Assembly (NCBI GenBank): GCA_900752445.1
Contig: CAADVN010000159.1
Coordinates: 1-6,063, forward strand
Origin: an uncultured Oscillospiraceae bacterium
GTDB taxonomy: Bacteria; Bacillota; Clostridia; Oscillospirales; Oscillospiraceae
Length of the DNA: 6,063 bases
Reading direction: 5' to 3'
How positions within the stretch are numbered: position 1 is the stretch's first letter; each line of letters opens with the position of its first letter. The notes below the pieces were generated by a model. It saw only the letters and a program-made list of their open reading frames with translations, had not been told where the DNA came from and made no database searches. Below, one piece after another: positions 5,956-6,063 of the stretch. Both the position numbers and the translations under genes were made by a program.

Positions 5956-6021
5956 GCCTGCTTCGGCCCATACCAAACCCACCCGGACGCCGGATTCTCA
6001 AAAAACGTCCGTTATACGCGC

Positions 6022-6050
6022 AAAAAAAGCCTCCCTTGCGCAAAGGGAGG
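6022..6050 (-). terminator. Minus-strand intrinsic terminator-like hairpin
   Basis: An 8-bp stem CCTCCCTT (6030-6037) with AAGGGAGG (6043-6050) has a 5-nt loop. The A7 tract at 6022-6028 becomes a T7 tract right after the hairpin when read on the minus strand, giving a textbook terminator for a leftward transcript from beyond the right edge. On the plus strand no T-run follows, so it is a poor terminator for thrC. It may instead be one arm of a repeat element (see findings). Confidence 0.6.
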
Positions 6051-6063
6051 TGTCACGGCGTCA
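6029..6063. repeat. Possible end of a dispersed palindromic repeat (cut by window edge)
   Basis: The hairpin GCCTCCCTT...AAGGGAGG is followed directly by TGTCACGGCGTCA, in which TCACGGC (6053-6059) looks like the left arm of a second hairpin whose partner would lie just outside the window. From memory, multi-hairpin intergenic elements beginning with a very similar CCTCCCTT...AAGGGAGG hairpin recur in gut Oscillospirales/Faecalibacterium-type genomes. Only one partial copy is visible here, so repetition cannot be shown. Confidence 0.35.

Noticed and set aside
4408..5982. A 524-codon open frame on the minus strand opposite thrC
   Set aside because: It is in exact codon register with thrC. Its lack of stops only requires that thrC avoid TTA, CTA and TCA codons, which is expected in GC-rich DNA. 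It has no recognisable protein motif, and thrC is a clear gene.
1..6063. CRISPR array, tRNA, insertion sequence, defence or toxin-antitoxin system
   Set aside because: I found no regularly spaced repeats, no cloverleaf-like sequence, no transposase and no small paired genes. Almost every base is covered by recognised housekeeping genes.

Overview
The window looks like chromosomal DNA from a GC-rich member of the Clostridia, and I infer an Oscillospirales-type gut Firmicute. The basis is the gene order rplS, lepB, rbgA (ylqF), rnhB, yraN, the short single-TM Gram-positive-type signal peptidase, strong GGAGG-type ribosome binding sites, and GC-ending codons combined with frequent ATA (Ile) and AGG (Arg) codons. 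No marker gene settles the genus. All recognisable genes are on the + strand and the window is almost fully coding. I see no tRNA, rRNA, CRISPR array, insertion sequence, phage gene or toxin/defence cassette, and no clearly novel multi-gene system.

Region 1 (1-1346) holds molybdenum cofactor genes. It starts inside moaA (the radical-SAM N-terminus is cut off by the window edge), followed 3 nt later by complete moaC. Together MoaA and MoaC convert GTP to cyclic pyranopterin monophosphate, the first stage of molybdopterin synthesis.

Region 2 (1347-1875) is a free-standing rplS (ribosomal protein L19) unit. It has its own sigma-A-type promoter (1361-1389), a roughly 90-nt leader that can be folded so that the Shine-Dalgarno is paired, the 113-codon gene, and a 16-bp perfect intrinsic terminator. 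The usual upstream partners rpsP/rimM/trmD are not next to it.

Region 3 (1876-2075) is a 200-base gap. Its left part holds nothing I can assign, apart from a 36-codon ORF without a ribosome binding site and a weak inverted repeat. Its right end holds a near-consensus promoter (TTGCCA-17-TATAAT) for the next operon.

Region 4 (2076-5955) is one tightly packed operon: lepB (signal peptidase I), rbgA (50S assembly GTPase), rnhB (RNase HII), yraN (UPF0102 nuclease-fold protein) and thrC (threonine synthase). Junctions are a 1-nt overlap, a 17-nt overlap, a 1-nt overlap and an 11-nt gap. The operon mixes protein export, ribosome assembly, RNA/DNA-hybrid repair and amino-acid synthesis, a grouping typical of housekeeping neighbourhoods in Firmicutes.

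Region 5 (5956-6063) is intergenic. It carries a hairpin whose T-run lies on the minus strand, followed by what looks like the first half of a second hairpin cut by the window edge. This may be the end of a dispersed palindromic repeat.

The most interesting points are the candidate SD-sequestering leader of rplS, the possible repeat at the right edge, the Lys-to-Arg change in the G4 motif of RbgA, and the pairing of the poorly understood YraN with RNase HII.
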